A DNA stretch of 50,759 bases from Desulfitobacteriaceae bacterium (GTDB lineage Bacteria > Bacillota > Desulfitobacteriia > Desulfitobacteriales > Desulfitobacteriaceae). Of the stretch, positions 26,519-35,208 are shown one piece after another. Every line of letters begins with the position of its first letter. Within the stretch, counting starts at the first letter, position 1. The position numbers and the translations under genes were made by a program. The DNA lies in contig JAQVLN010000004.1 of NCBI GenBank assembly GCA_028704155.1, positions 1-50,759 of the forward strand, written 5' to 3'. The notes under the pieces were generated by a model, which saw nothing but the letters and a program-made list of their open reading frames with translations, did not search any database and had not been told where the DNA came from.

Positions 26519-26553
26519 AAAAAACCCATGGAACATTTTACTGTCCCACAGGT
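26519..26553 (-). terminator. Terminator overlapping the metal riboswitch
   Basis: Minus strand: ACCTGTGGGACA and TGTTCCATGGGT pair over 12 positions (G-U allowed) around GTAAAA, followed by six T. The left arm contains the 3' part of the aptamer (TGTGGGACAG), so aptamer and terminator are mutually exclusive. Ligand binding should therefore switch the gene on. Confidence 0.85.
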
Positions 26554-26628
26554 TTTTAATAATCCTGCTGCCTAATCAGGCCCGGCCCCACAAACCTCTG
26601 TCCAAGGTTCATCGCCTGCTCAGTTTAT
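26536..26628 (-). promoter_or_regulatory. NiCo (czcD) riboswitch
   Basis: Minus strand: ACTGAGCAGGCGATGAACC, GGACAGAGGTT, GGGGCCGGGCC, TAGGCAGCAGG and CCTGTGGGACAGT follow in order. They match the four-helix NiCo motif as I remember the published aptamer, with its CUGAGCAGGC, GCCGGGC, GCGGCAACAG and UGUGGGACAG. The short outer helix ACTG/CAGT is retained. Such aptamers bind Co2+/Ni2+, and Fe2+ has also been proposed as the ligand. The target is the P-type ATPase 40 bases downstream. Confidence 0.85.
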
Positions 26629-26797
26629 ACTTTTTACTTATGATTTTCAGTTAAATAATATTCAATAAAAAATAATTATTTTATTTTATCACCAAAAACA
26701 GGATTCTACAATTGCAGTTTCAACTCTAATATAGAGGATTGTCCCAAAGTTAACTAAAGTTTCATCTCATCATTGGTTTTGGATTTTTCTCAGTTTC

Positions 26798-27682
26798 TTA
26801 ATCAAAGGCTAAACCTAAATAACCATCATCCTTTAATACAATTTCAGGCTCGATTTCATCATTGGCCCTAATCATGCCCAGAGGACAGATAGTACTTTCG
26901 AGCTGTCTGCCCAGGAATACCGGCAGGCGTAAAATATATTCCTTTGCAGGTAATAAACAGGATATCTTTTTAACCGCTGTTGCGATGTATTCATCGTTAA
27001 CAAGAAGTTCTTTAATAATTACCTTGTCCGGATTTATTCTTTCCGCAACCGCACAACCATAAACCTCTCTGAATTCCAGGCCGTATATATCCGCCCCGGA
27101 TATCTGTGAAAGTTTTTTCTGATAAGTGATATCCAGATTATTATAAGAAACATAAGGCTTGACTCCAAGCAAATTATTTCTCCTCAGGTTATATTCTTCC
27201 GCAGAAACAGCTGAAATAATCCGGCCGCAGGTTTCTACAATATTCCAACTGTCAATTTTCTCCCCGGTCAGGATAGCTTCCCTGATATAGAAACCCTTCC
27301 GGTATCCCATCCTTTGATAAAACTTGAAAAGCTGCTTTCCTGCCGGGACAAGGAGGGTATAAACAATCCCGTTCTTGTGTAAATACCGGTGAGCAAAATC
27401 TATTAATAAACCGGCATATCCCATGTTCCGGTATTCGGGATGGGTTGCTATAGCATAGAGCATGACAGAATCATAGCTTCGCCCGGCTGCTTCAAGCCTG
27501 ACAGGCAGCATTGTCAGCATTGCCAGGATCTCGCCGTCCAGAAGCAGTAGGGCTGTTTCATCTTCCCTGTACCTGTTGGCATAATAGAAATCTATAAAAT
27601 TGCTACTGTCTCCAAAACAGAGGCTCCATAGAAACTTTTGTCGGTCTGTTTCACCTTTTTGGGCCAGTCTGAGCTCCAGCAT
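26798..27682 (-). CDS. GNAT family N-acetyltransferase
   Basis: 294 residues. The acetyl-CoA binding core is at about 65-130: LAMLTMLPVRL, MLYAIATHPEYRNMGYAGLLID and LVPAGKQLFKFYQRMGYRKGF, with the R/Q-x-x-G-x-G/A loop present as RNMGYA. The C-terminal half resembles the two-domain Eis-like/sterol-carrier group only weakly. Substrate unknown. It lies downstream of a DUF2156 gene on the same strand, 58 bases apart, and the two may act together. Confidence 0.85.
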   Translation of the reverse strand: MLELRLAQKGETDRQKFLWSLCFGDSSNFIDFYYANRYREDETALLLLDGEILAMLTMLPVRLEAAGRSYDSVMLYAIATHPEYRNMGYAGLLIDFAHRYLHKNGIVYTLLVPAGKQLFKFYQRMGYRKGFYIREAILTGEKIDSWNIVETCGRIISAVSAEEYNLRRNNLLGVKPYVSYNNLDITYQKKLSQISGADIYGLEFREVYGCAVAERINPDKVIIKELLVNDEYIATAVKKISCLLPAKEYILRLPVFLGRQLESTICPLGMIRANDEIEPEIVLKDDGYLGLAFD

Positions 27683-27740
27683 CTTAATTCCCGTGATCCT
27701 TTCTCTCCAGGTAAATTAAATATCAAAGCAGCCTGGGTTC

Positions 27741-28640
27741 CTAAAACAACTTGCCCAGATATTTTTGTTCCATTCTAACTGGATGATAAGATAGCTTAGC
27801 CTTTCTTAAGCCCTCGTTGCCCATATCCTCCTCCCGGTTGACATAAATAATTTCCGGATGATTCTCCCGGATATAAGCTGCAAATTCACGGTTAATCATT
27901 TGATAAGCACCCCGAATCTCTCCAAAGGCCTTTTCGATATGGATATCATAGGTTTCTGAATTAAGTCTGTCTCCCATCGTGTATGCAATAACTCTTTCTC
28001 CCGTACGAAGCAGACCTCCCTCCAGGCCAAGCTCTGCGTAATTCTCAAAACACCTTTTTACTGCACAGTTTTCGTTATCCAGAGATTCATCATTCTGACA
28101 GCAGTGTCTTTTACACCACTCGATGTTCATCTCCCAGCACTCCCCCAAATTTTCAGGAGAAATAAGCTCAAAACTCCAAACATTATTTTTTTTAAAACCG
28201 TTTATGTGGTTGCGTTTAGCCTGATATTTATTACCTGTCAAATGTACAAGGTTATCCAAAAGATAAACATAATCAAAACTGTCCCGCATCTCCATAAATT
28301 CAAAATCTTCCGGAAACAAACTATTCAGCACGGCAATATTCTCCGGCGACAACCCAATCAGGCTGAATTCACAGCCACCTTCTAAAGCGTCCCACCGCAT
28401 GGCCTCCAGAACTGATTTAAGATTACCCTGCCCTGCAGGAAACAAACATACCGGCACTATATCCGGCCTTTCCCCTTTTACAACCAGAAAATCTTCAAAC
28501 CGGGCCACATGATAATTATAAATAGTCGACCAAGCGAACAGATTGGTGAAATTATGCTGGCAGCCAGGCATATCTGCCGCAGCAAGTAAAGGATCTATCC
28601 ACTTTTTATCTTCTATCTCTATTCTTTTGAAATCGATCAT
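27741..28640 (-). CDS. DUF2156 (phosphatidylglycerol lysyltransferase-like) protein
   Basis: 299 residues. It has the DUF2156 double GNAT-like fold: HNFTNLFAWSTIYNYHVAR near the N-terminus, the linker YLLDNLVHLTGNKYQAKRNHINGF, and the C-terminal ETYDIHIEKAFGEIRGAYQMINREF followed by YVNREEDMGNEGLRKAKLSYHP. DUF2156 proteins relate to the catalytic domain of MprF. No membrane part is present here, so it is a soluble stand-alone acyl/aminoacyl-transferase-like protein. True substrate unknown. Confidence 0.85.
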   Translation of the reverse strand: MIDFKRIEIEDKKWIDPLLAAADMPGCQHNFTNLFAWSTIYNYHVARFEDFLVVKGERPDIVPVCLFPAGQGNLKSVLEAMRWDALEGGCEFSLIGLSPENIAVLNSLFPEDFEFMEMRDSFDYVYLLDNLVHLTGNKYQAKRNHINGFKKNNVWSFELISPENLGECWEMNIEWCKRHCCQNDESLDNENCAVKRCFENYAELGLEGGLLRTGERVIAYTMGDRLNSETYDIHIEKAFGEIRGAYQMINREFAAYIRENHPEIIYVNREEDMGNEGLRKAKLSYHPVRMEQKYLGKLF

Positions 28641-28847
28641 TAATTATCCCACCTGACATATTCGAACACCTTTCAAAACCTCCATGGGGTTTAATCTATT
28701 GAAAGGAAATTTAATGAAACAAGGTCTTTAAAATTATCAGATAAATGTAACCTAACAGATAATGATGAACTAATACTTACTTTAAGTATATAATAATTCT
28801 AATTATTTTAACAGTAAATATATGTTACTTCTGCCTGTATCTAAAAT

Positions 28848-28880
28848 AAAAAGCATTAAACACCTTAGTTTTAATGCTTT
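28848..28880 (-). terminator. Terminator after the activase operon
   Basis: AAAGCATTAAA and TTTTAATGCTTT form a long A/T-rich stem with an eight-base loop; T residues follow on the minus strand. It can act in both directions. Apart from this hairpin the 28641-28898 gap shows only AT-rich DNA that probably holds the promoter of the DUF2156-GNAT pair. Confidence 0.75.
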
Positions 28881-28898
28881 ATTAACTGTAATAGCTAT

Positions 28899-29894
28899 TT
28901 ACTTGTGCCCGGCCGCTTTGTTATCTTCCTCTTTGCCAATATTGCCGGACCATTTACCGCAGCGGTCTCCCCATTGGGCCAAAATCTCTTCATTCTGTTT
29001 AATCCGGATAATCTCACAATTATTGGCACATCCAGAACAATCAAAGCTTCCGGCCTGAAAACTGGATTCAGCCATTTCCAGCCCCCGGAAATGCGTTGGT
29101 TTCGCGGTCAACCCCACCTTTTCCTGGGCTAAATAAGCCGCTCCCAAAGCTCCCATTACCGAAAAATGTTCGGGTATAGTTATTTCCTGGCCTAATTCAT
29201 TTTCAAAAGCCCTGTGTATCCCGGGATTAGCCGCTACACCGCCCTGAAAAAGGATTGGACCCAGGATTCTTTTATTTTTACCAATATTATTTAGATAATT
29301 GCGGACCATAGCCTGGCAGAGTCCGGCAACAATATCAGGTAAAGAATGTCCCAGCTGCTGTTTGTGTATCATATCAGATTCAGCAAAAACCGAGCAGCGC
29401 CCAGCGATTCTAACAGGATTATCAGCTTTAACCGCCAGGGAAGCAAATTCTCCAATTGGCAGGCCCAGCCTTGCTGCCTGTTGATCCAGAAAGGAACCTG
29501 TACCGGCCGCACAAACTGTATTCATAGCAAAATCGACAACAATACCGTCCCTGAGAATAATTATTTTGGAATCCTGACCGCCGATTTCCAAAATAGTCCG
29601 GACTTGGGGATAAAGACGGGAGGCTGCAACAGCATGAGCAGTAATCTCATTTTTGATCACATCGGCACCCAGCAGGGTAGCTGCCAATTGGCGAGCACTG
29701 CCGGTTGTTCCTACTCCCATGATCTGAGCTTTGAGGCCAATCCTCGTTCTCAGCATCTTGATCCCTTTTTGAATTGCTTGCATCGGCTGACCCTTAGTGC
29801 GCAGGTATAAAGCCTCTTTTACCTTGTTATCTGCATCAATCAGGACCAAATTAGTACTGACTGAACCCACATCAGCACCTAAAAAGTACGACAT
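28899..29894 (-). CDS. BadF/BadG/HgdC-type ATPase (acyl-CoA dehydratase activase)
   Basis: 331 residues of the actin/hexokinase-fold activase family (COG1924 type), which uses ATP to fire electrons into a partner Fe-S protein. Motifs: GADVGSVSTNLVLID (phosphate 1), GVGTTGSAR, ILEIGGQDSKIIIL, the two cluster cysteines in NTVCAAGTGSFLD and GRCSVFAESDM, and LFQGGVAANPG. Known activators have about 260 residues. The extra C-terminus carries CSGCANNC and a further C in WGDRCG, a possible second metal site. Last gene of the trio with two DUF2229 proteins. Confidence 0.9.
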   Translation of the reverse strand: MSYFLGADVGSVSTNLVLIDADNKVKEALYLRTKGQPMQAIQKGIKMLRTRIGLKAQIMGVGTTGSARQLAATLLGADVIKNEITAHAVAASRLYPQVRTILEIGGQDSKIIILRDGIVVDFAMNTVCAAGTGSFLDQQAARLGLPIGEFASLAVKADNPVRIAGRCSVFAESDMIHKQQLGHSLPDIVAGLCQAMVRNYLNNIGKNKRILGPILFQGGVAANPGIHRAFENELGQEITIPEHFSVMGALGAAYLAQEKVGLTAKPTHFRGLEMAESSFQAGSFDCSGCANNCEIIRIKQNEEILAQWGDRCGKWSGNIGKEEDNKAAGHK

Positions 29895-29897
29895 AAT

Positions 29898-31046
29898 TTA
29901 ACACATCCTCTCCAGTGATACCAGCTCTTTCGGAACTTTCTTTCTTAGGCAGTTTGACCTCTCCAGGAGATCTACAAAAGCTTCCAAACGAGTTTGGATC
30001 CCTGCATTGCCGGTATGTTCATCAACTGTTAAGGTCATTACCGGAATATTGCAGGCTTCCTGGATGCGAGGCAAAATCCCGGCCGCGACAATTTCAGGCA
30101 TACAAGTCAAAGGTAAAATCTGAATAATTCCATCATACCCCTTTTGCGCAAACTTTACTGCTGAACCCACAGTTTCCTGACCATGGCCACCGACAAAATG
30201 GCCCAGATATGGTTTAGCCAGCCTGGGATAAGACTTCATGGAACGGTAACCCTTAGCCAAACCCTGAAAAACATGTTTTCCGACCCAGCCGGATAAATAG
30301 ATTGAACGGTCAACCTCCGCCCCTAAAAAACCCAACTGTTTTTCGATATCTGCCGATGAAAAAGGATCAAGAATTGTATAGATCTCACCGACAATGCCAA
30401 TCCGCAAAGGATCAGATCCAGATCCCGATTGATAATTCTGCACTGCTTGACGTTCGGCAATTTCCTGTTGAACAGAGCGGACAACTTCCTCCAACCCCCG
30501 GTAACTCGTTACAGAAACCAAACTAGCCAAAGCTTTTTGATAGAGCAATTCGGTTGCCGGCTTGTTTTCCAGCCTGGGGCGCGCAGCATGGATCAAATCT
30601 TCCACTCTGTCAATGGCTACACTTTTTTGATAAGCAAAATAGATTGTTTTCATAATCCGGCCCCAGGAATTATGGTTACCCGCTAAATAACGAATACGTT
30701 TCAGCAAGCCCGGAATACTGCCGTCAGGAGGCTCAAGAATCACTGCCTCGTAGGAATACCCGGCATCTTTCAGGATTTGTCTTTGCAGCTCACCATAGTA
30801 ACCAAAACGACAGGGCCCGATTCCACCGGTGATAGCAATGGTATCCGCACCTTCCTGAGCAGCTTCTATGTAATTTCCAAGATTAATCTTAAAAGGCAAA
30901 CAGGCTGATTCAGGTGAAATCTTGGTTCCCAGGTCGAGAGTTTTTTTACTTGTCAGCGGAGGAACAATGACCTCTACATTAAGCATTTCAAAAAGTGTCT
31001 TAATTATTATCCAAACATTTCCCATATGCGGAAAGGTTACTTTCAT
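29898..31046 (-). CDS. DUF2229 protein, activase partner (second)
   Basis: 382 residues. It contains conserved cysteines in SPESACLPFKINLG, GGIGPCRFGYYGEL and ILPLTCMPEIVA, and HFVGGHGQETVG and TVDEHTGNAGIQTRLEAF near the end. It belongs to the acyl-CoA dehydratase activase-related proteins, which in many clostridia are fused with the activase in one chain of about 1400 residues. AGGAGG precedes the ATG, and the first 47 bases overlap the previous gene. Probably an Fe-S protein that receives electrons from the activase; the reaction is unknown. Confidence 0.85.
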   Translation of the reverse strand: MKVTFPHMGNVWIIIKTLFEMLNVEVIVPPLTSKKTLDLGTKISPESACLPFKINLGNYIEAAQEGADTIAITGGIGPCRFGYYGELQRQILKDAGYSYEAVILEPPDGSIPGLLKRIRYLAGNHNSWGRIMKTIYFAYQKSVAIDRVEDLIHAARPRLENKPATELLYQKALASLVSVTSYRGLEEVVRSVQQEIAERQAVQNYQSGSGSDPLRIGIVGEIYTILDPFSSADIEKQLGFLGAEVDRSIYLSGWVGKHVFQGLAKGYRSMKSYPRLAKPYLGHFVGGHGQETVGSAVKFAQKGYDGIIQILPLTCMPEIVAAGILPRIQEACNIPVMTLTVDEHTGNAGIQTRLEAFVDLLERSNCLRKKVPKELVSLERMC

Positions 31047-32052
31047 TTTCTATCCTCCTGACGATCATGTCCACAAAAGCTTCAATTCTTGTTACCAAGC
31101 CTGCCTCCCCGCTATGTTCATCCAGGGTGATAACCATATAGGGTTTATGGGCCTTACGGGCTCTGCGGGCCAGCATATCCTGGGACACTGAATCCATCCC
31201 GCATCCGAAACAGGAAAGATAAATCACACCATCTACAGTCTCATCATCCACGTAGGAATAGCCTGCTCCCAGTATTTTCTTAGCCTGGCTCCAAAACATC
31301 TTTTTGCGTAATCCTTTCAGCGAGTTTTCAACAGCCTTCGTTTCTGTCTCTTCGATTAATTTAAGATCAACATTAGCCCTTAACTTATTCACTAAATCGA
31401 GATTAGCATACCTTTCATTGACCAGATAGGCATGACCAACCAGGGCAATCCCGGGACGGGGCTCCCGATTCTCACATACCTTATATTGATTAGTTTTTGC
31501 CAGTTTCAAGGAGGTCTCGCGGGGTAAGATTGTAAAACTTTTTTCACATAAATCCAAGCTTTCTTCAAAATCCTCGCCAGATCTTCTTAACTCCCCGTAC
31601 ATCGTCTGCCATTTCAGGGCTTCCTGAAAGGCATTGCGGATCATGGCCTTACCTTTTCCAAGTTTAAGCCCGAAAGCCTCCAATGCTTTTAGAACCTGGT
31701 TTTGGCCCTCCCGCCAATTTATTGTTACTGTAATAACAGGAATATCCCCGTCGACAGCAGCCGAAACACTCTCTGGAATGCCCAGAAACTTGGGACAAAG
31801 GTAGGTTTTCTCCTCAACACTGACCATACGCGGCAAAAAAATATAATCTACATCTTTCAGGCTGTTAATATGACCTGCCAATAGCTTTACCGGCAGGCAG
31901 GTTTCATCATGGGCCATTTTTAAACCAGACTCCATGATCCCCCGATGAGTTGGCTCTGAAGTAACAAGTTCAATATCCAGATTATAAAAAAAGCCTGCCC
32001 AAAAAGGGTAATAATCAAAATAATACAGGGCTCGCGGAAAACCTATTTTCAC
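31000..32052 (-). CDS. DUF2229 protein, activase partner (first)
   Basis: 350 residues: MKIGFPRALYYFDYYPFWAGFF is the DUF2229 start, followed by HDETCLPVKLLAGHI, FLPRMVS and YLCPKFLG, then IYLSCFGCGMDSVSQDM and VITLDEHSGEAGLVTRIEAFVD. The cysteines recur at positions like those of the second DUF2229 protein, and both share the closing DEHxGxAGxxTRxEAF block, so the two are paralogues. First gene of the three-gene operon; no 2-hydroxyacyl-CoA dehydratase gene is near. Confidence 0.85.
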   Translation of the reverse strand: MKIGFPRALYYFDYYPFWAGFFYNLDIELVTSEPTHRGIMESGLKMAHDETCLPVKLLAGHINSLKDVDYIFLPRMVSVEEKTYLCPKFLGIPESVSAAVDGDIPVITVTINWREGQNQVLKALEAFGLKLGKGKAMIRNAFQEALKWQTMYGELRRSGEDFEESLDLCEKSFTILPRETSLKLAKTNQYKVCENREPRPGIALVGHAYLVNERYANLDLVNKLRANVDLKLIEETETKAVENSLKGLRKKMFWSQAKKILGAGYSYVDDETVDGVIYLSCFGCGMDSVSQDMLARRARKAHKPYMVITLDEHSGEAGLVTRIEAFVDMIVRRIENESNLSAYGKCLDNN

Positions 32053-32175
32053 CTGACACTACACTCCCTTAAACTCATTTTACAGACATTCAAAATTCAG
32101 CAGTCAGAATTTAGAATGTCGCTGGTACTCTCAGAACAAATAGTTCTTGACTCCAGGTATTTAAGTTTCATTCCT

Positions 32176-33666
32176 TCACTCCTTGCGTCCTTCAGGCTGC
32201 CTGATCCGGTCTTTAGGTTTCAGGATACTGGGACGCTTATTCTTGATCGGAACAGGCGAACGGACAAGAGTAGTCCCCAGAGCTTTGATATCCAAAGGAA
32301 TCAGCGGCCATAAATAAGGGACCCCAAAGGATTTTGTCTGCAAAAGCAACATAAACAGAAGGATCGTTCCGACCAGGAGCCCCCAGAAATTGAACAAGCC
32401 AGTTAATATTACCAGGAAAAGTCTTGCTAATCGGTTGGCTTGGGCTAATTCGTAACTAGGTGTGGCAAAAATGCCTACGGCAGAGAAAGCGACATACATA
32501 ACAATTTCCGGCGTAAACATGCCAACTTTGATAGCAATATCACCAATCATGAAGGTTGCAATCAAACCGAGTGCTGTCGCCAGGGGGATAGGAGTATGAA
32601 TTGCAGCCATACGCATCAGATCAACTCCGATTTCAGCAAAAATTGCTTGGGGCAAAAGCCCAATTTTCGCCGGATTGTTTAAGCCCACAAACTGAAGCCA
32701 GTCCGGCAGAAGCTGAGGATTAAGGGCTGCACCCAGCCAAACGGGCAACAAGAAGATTGAGCCAAAAATTCCGATGAACCTTATCCAACGCAGATAAGCC
32801 CCAACTACCGGTTCCTGGCGGTATTCTTCGGCATGCTGGACATGGGACCAGAAGGTTGACGGGGCAATAATGATACTGGGTGAAGTATCAACCATTACCA
32901 GGACATGTCCTTCCAGGAGATGAATAGCTGCCACATCAGGCCTTTCTGTATAACGGACCCGGGGATATGGGTTCCAGAACTTGCTGCCCAGGATAAATTC
33001 CTCAACACTTTTTTCCGCCATGGGAACTCCGTCAATCTTAATATCCTGGATGCCTTTCATGACTTCTTTTACCAGACCGGAATTTGTAATATCTTCAATA
33101 TAGGCTAGACAAACATCGGTTTTAGAACGGCTGCCAACCTGAACCAGTTTCATGCGTAATTTAGGGTCACGCAAGCGCCTGCGTATAAGCGCGGTATTAA
33201 TAACAAGTGTTTCAGTAAAACCATCCCGGGAACCACGGGTTACTCTTTCAATATCTGGTTCAGCCGGCTGCCGGGCGGGATACATCCTGACATCTACAAT
33301 TATAGCTTTATCCTGGCCATCAATAAAGATCGCCATCGGACCGGAAAGGATAAAGTAAAGGACCTTGTCCATAGTTTCCTCTTCGCTCACCTGCAGGTTG
33401 AGAATACGGCCTTTCTCCAGTTTTTCCAAAGCGTTAATCACCAGTTCCGGCCGTTCCAGGTCTACCAAAGCGTTCAGGATTAAACTGACGACATTGTTAT
33501 TAACCATGCCGATGACAGAATAGATTGCAACCTTTTTACCGCCAATGGACATTTCTCTGAGAACAATATCAAAACTGTCCGGAACTCCGAGTTGCTGATT
33601 TAGAAAATCTATATTTTCCTGATATTTCTTACTGACATGGATATTTTGTTCACTTGCAGCGTCCAT
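32176..33666 (-). CDS. spoVAF: Stage V sporulation protein AF (GerA-like)
   Basis: 496 residues. A GerA-type soluble N-terminal domain (SVIGMVNNNVVSLILNAL, SGPMAIFIDGQDKAIIVDVRMYPARQPAEPDIERVTRGSRDGF region) precedes five or six membrane helices. SpoVAF resembles the A subunits of germinant receptors and belongs to the spore inner membrane SpoVA set. It has a Lys/Arg/Pro-rich C-terminal tail. Last gene of the spoVAC-D-E-F operon. Confidence 0.93.
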   Translation of the reverse strand: MDAASEQNIHVSKKYQENIDFLNQQLGVPDSFDIVLREMSIGGKKVAIYSVIGMVNNNVVSLILNALVDLERPELVINALEKLEKGRILNLQVSEEETMDKVLYFILSGPMAIFIDGQDKAIIVDVRMYPARQPAEPDIERVTRGSRDGFTETLVINTALIRRRLRDPKLRMKLVQVGSRSKTDVCLAYIEDITNSGLVKEVMKGIQDIKIDGVPMAEKSVEEFILGSKFWNPYPRVRYTERPDVAAIHLLEGHVLVMVDTSPSIIIAPSTFWSHVQHAEEYRQEPVVGAYLRWIRFIGIFGSIFLLPVWLGAALNPQLLPDWLQFVGLNNPAKIGLLPQAIFAEIGVDLMRMAAIHTPIPLATALGLIATFMIGDIAIKVGMFTPEIVMYVAFSAVGIFATPSYELAQANRLARLFLVILTGLFNFWGLLVGTILLFMLLLQTKSFGVPYLWPLIPLDIKALGTTLVRSPVPIKNKRPSILKPKDRIRQPEGRKE

Positions 33667-33701
33667 TTCCGCACCTCTCTTACTTTGCCTGGCTTGAATC
33701 C

Positions 33702-34064
33702 CTACCCCTTAGGGTTAAACAATATGGCTACACCATACCCAAACAAAACAGCAGCGGCAATTCCAACGGCCGTTGCTTCCACCCCCCCAGAGAAAGCTCC
33801 GATCAAGCCTCGTTTGCCCACAGCTTCCATCGCCCCTTTAGCCAAGTTATAGCCAAAACCCGACAGAGGAACAGTTGCTCCGGCCCCAGCGATTTTAACC
33901 AAAGGCTGGTACCAGCCCAATGCTCCTAAAATTGCGCCCCCGGTAACAAAAGTTACCAGCACATGGGCCGGAGTAACCGATACTTTGGTTAAATCCATGA
34001 ATAATTGGCCGATTACACAAATTAAGCCACCGACAATAAAAGCAGGAATAATCATTTCGAACAT
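33702..34064 (-). CDS. spoVAE: Stage V sporulation protein AE
   Basis: 120 residues from the ATG at 34064 (MFEMIIPAFIVGGLICVIGQ), with GGAG eight bases ahead; a longer upstream start would add 12 unlikely residues. It has four membrane helices and the glycine-rich KIAGAGATVPLSGFGYNLAKG core. SpoVAE (the Eb type) is part of the channel that moves Ca-dipicolinate across the spore inner membrane. It shares its core with SpoVAC upstream, as in all spore formers. Confidence 0.95.
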   Translation of the reverse strand: MFEMIIPAFIVGGLICVIGQLFMDLTKVSVTPAHVLVTFVTGGAILGALGWYQPLVKIAGAGATVPLSGFGYNLAKGAMEAVGKRGLIGAFSGGVEATAVGIAAAVLFGYGVAILFNPKG

Positions 34065-34120
34065 TGCAGCAACTCCTTTCCAAGTGTCAATAACCGTCAT
34101 AATAATAAAAAATCATCTAT

Positions 34121-35128
34121 TCATGCTTCAATAACCACTGCGTGGCCAATCCCGGGAATTGACTGCCCCTGCAAAGCTGAGGTAGGGCTATGCAGGGAAC
34201 CGCTGCCCACCAATAATACGCGTTTCAGTTCACCGGATTTAAGCCTTTGTATAATGTCACCTGCCAGCACGACAGCCGAACAGGCACAACCACTGGCCCC
34301 GGCATGAACATCCTGGTCGGGATTATAAATCATTGTCCCGCAGTCAGTATACTCCCGGCCAATGTCGACCCCGCTTTGCCGCAAAACTTTGTGGGCTAAA
34401 GCCAGTCCATAGGTTCCCAGATCCCCGGAAATAATCAAATCATAATCCTTTGGCTTTCGATTGAGATCCTGAAAGTGATTAACCATAGTATCCGCAACCG
34501 CCGGAGCCATTGCCGCTCCCATATTGTTAACATCTTTTCCCCCATAATCCAGGACCCTGCCGATAGTAGCCGCCGTAATCCTGGGCCCGGAACCCTCCCG
34601 GGCCAGAACCAGGCTCCCTGCTCCGGTTACAGTCCACTGCGCACTCATAGCCCGTTGGCTGCCATGTTCAGTAGGCAAACGAAATTGCCTTTCGGCACTG
34701 TCATGATGACTTGATACACCCACCAGGATATTTTGGGCAAAGCCCCCGTCCAGGAACATGCTGCCGACGGCAATTCCCAAAGCCATCGTGGAACAGGCCC
34801 CATACAAGCCAATAAAGGGGAGAGCCAAAGCCCGGGCTGCGAAATTAGAAGCCATGATCTGATTCAATAAATCACCTGTCAGTATATAATCTATTTCTGC
34901 TTCCGGAATACCGGATTTATTCAGTGCTCCCTGCATAGCATTTTGCAACATTTTACTTTCAGCTAATTCCCAGGACTTCTCTCCGTTCAGACTATCTGTC
35001 CATACCAAATCGAACGTCTTGCCAAGCGGTCCCTTACCCTCCATAGGGCCAACTATAGAATATGAGGATAGTATAACCGGCTGATTGACATAGATTACAG
35101 TCTGATTGCCAACTTTTCTGGAATTCAT
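34121..35128 (-). CDS. spoVAD: Stage V sporulation protein AD
   Basis: About 335 residues; the ATG at 35128 (MNSRKVGN) is preferred because GAGG stands nine bases upstream, while the ATG at 35143 contains that site. It has a thiolase-like fold with LTGDLLNQIMASNF, LYGACSTMALGIAVG, GGFAQNILVGVSSHHDSAERQFR and GASGCACSAVVLAGD. SpoVAD binds dipicolinic acid and is the soluble subunit of the SpoVA channel. Confidence 0.95.
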   Translation of the reverse strand: MNSRKVGNQTVIYVNQPVILSSYSIVGPMEGKGPLGKTFDLVWTDSLNGEKSWELAESKMLQNAMQGALNKSGIPEAEIDYILTGDLLNQIMASNFAARALALPFIGLYGACSTMALGIAVGSMFLDGGFAQNILVGVSSHHDSAERQFRLPTEHGSQRAMSAQWTVTGAGSLVLAREGSGPRITAATIGRVLDYGGKDVNNMGAAMAPAVADTMVNHFQDLNRKPKDYDLIISGDLGTYGLALAHKVLRQSGVDIGREYTDCGTMIYNPDQDVHAGASGCACSAVVLAGDIIQRLKSGELKRVLLVGSGSLHSPTSALQGQSIPGIGHAVVIEA

Positions 35129-35208
35129 TTCATAATACCTCATTTTTTAAGTAATATTTTAGGTAAACTGCGTTCATTGAAGTACTGCAAGGTGCAAGAG
35201 GAATTTCC

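Noticed and set aside
32084-32121. Imperfect palindrome GACATTC...GAATGTC between spoVAF and the DUF2229 gene
   Set aside because: It has no T run on either strand, so I did not call it a terminator; it may act as a weak one.
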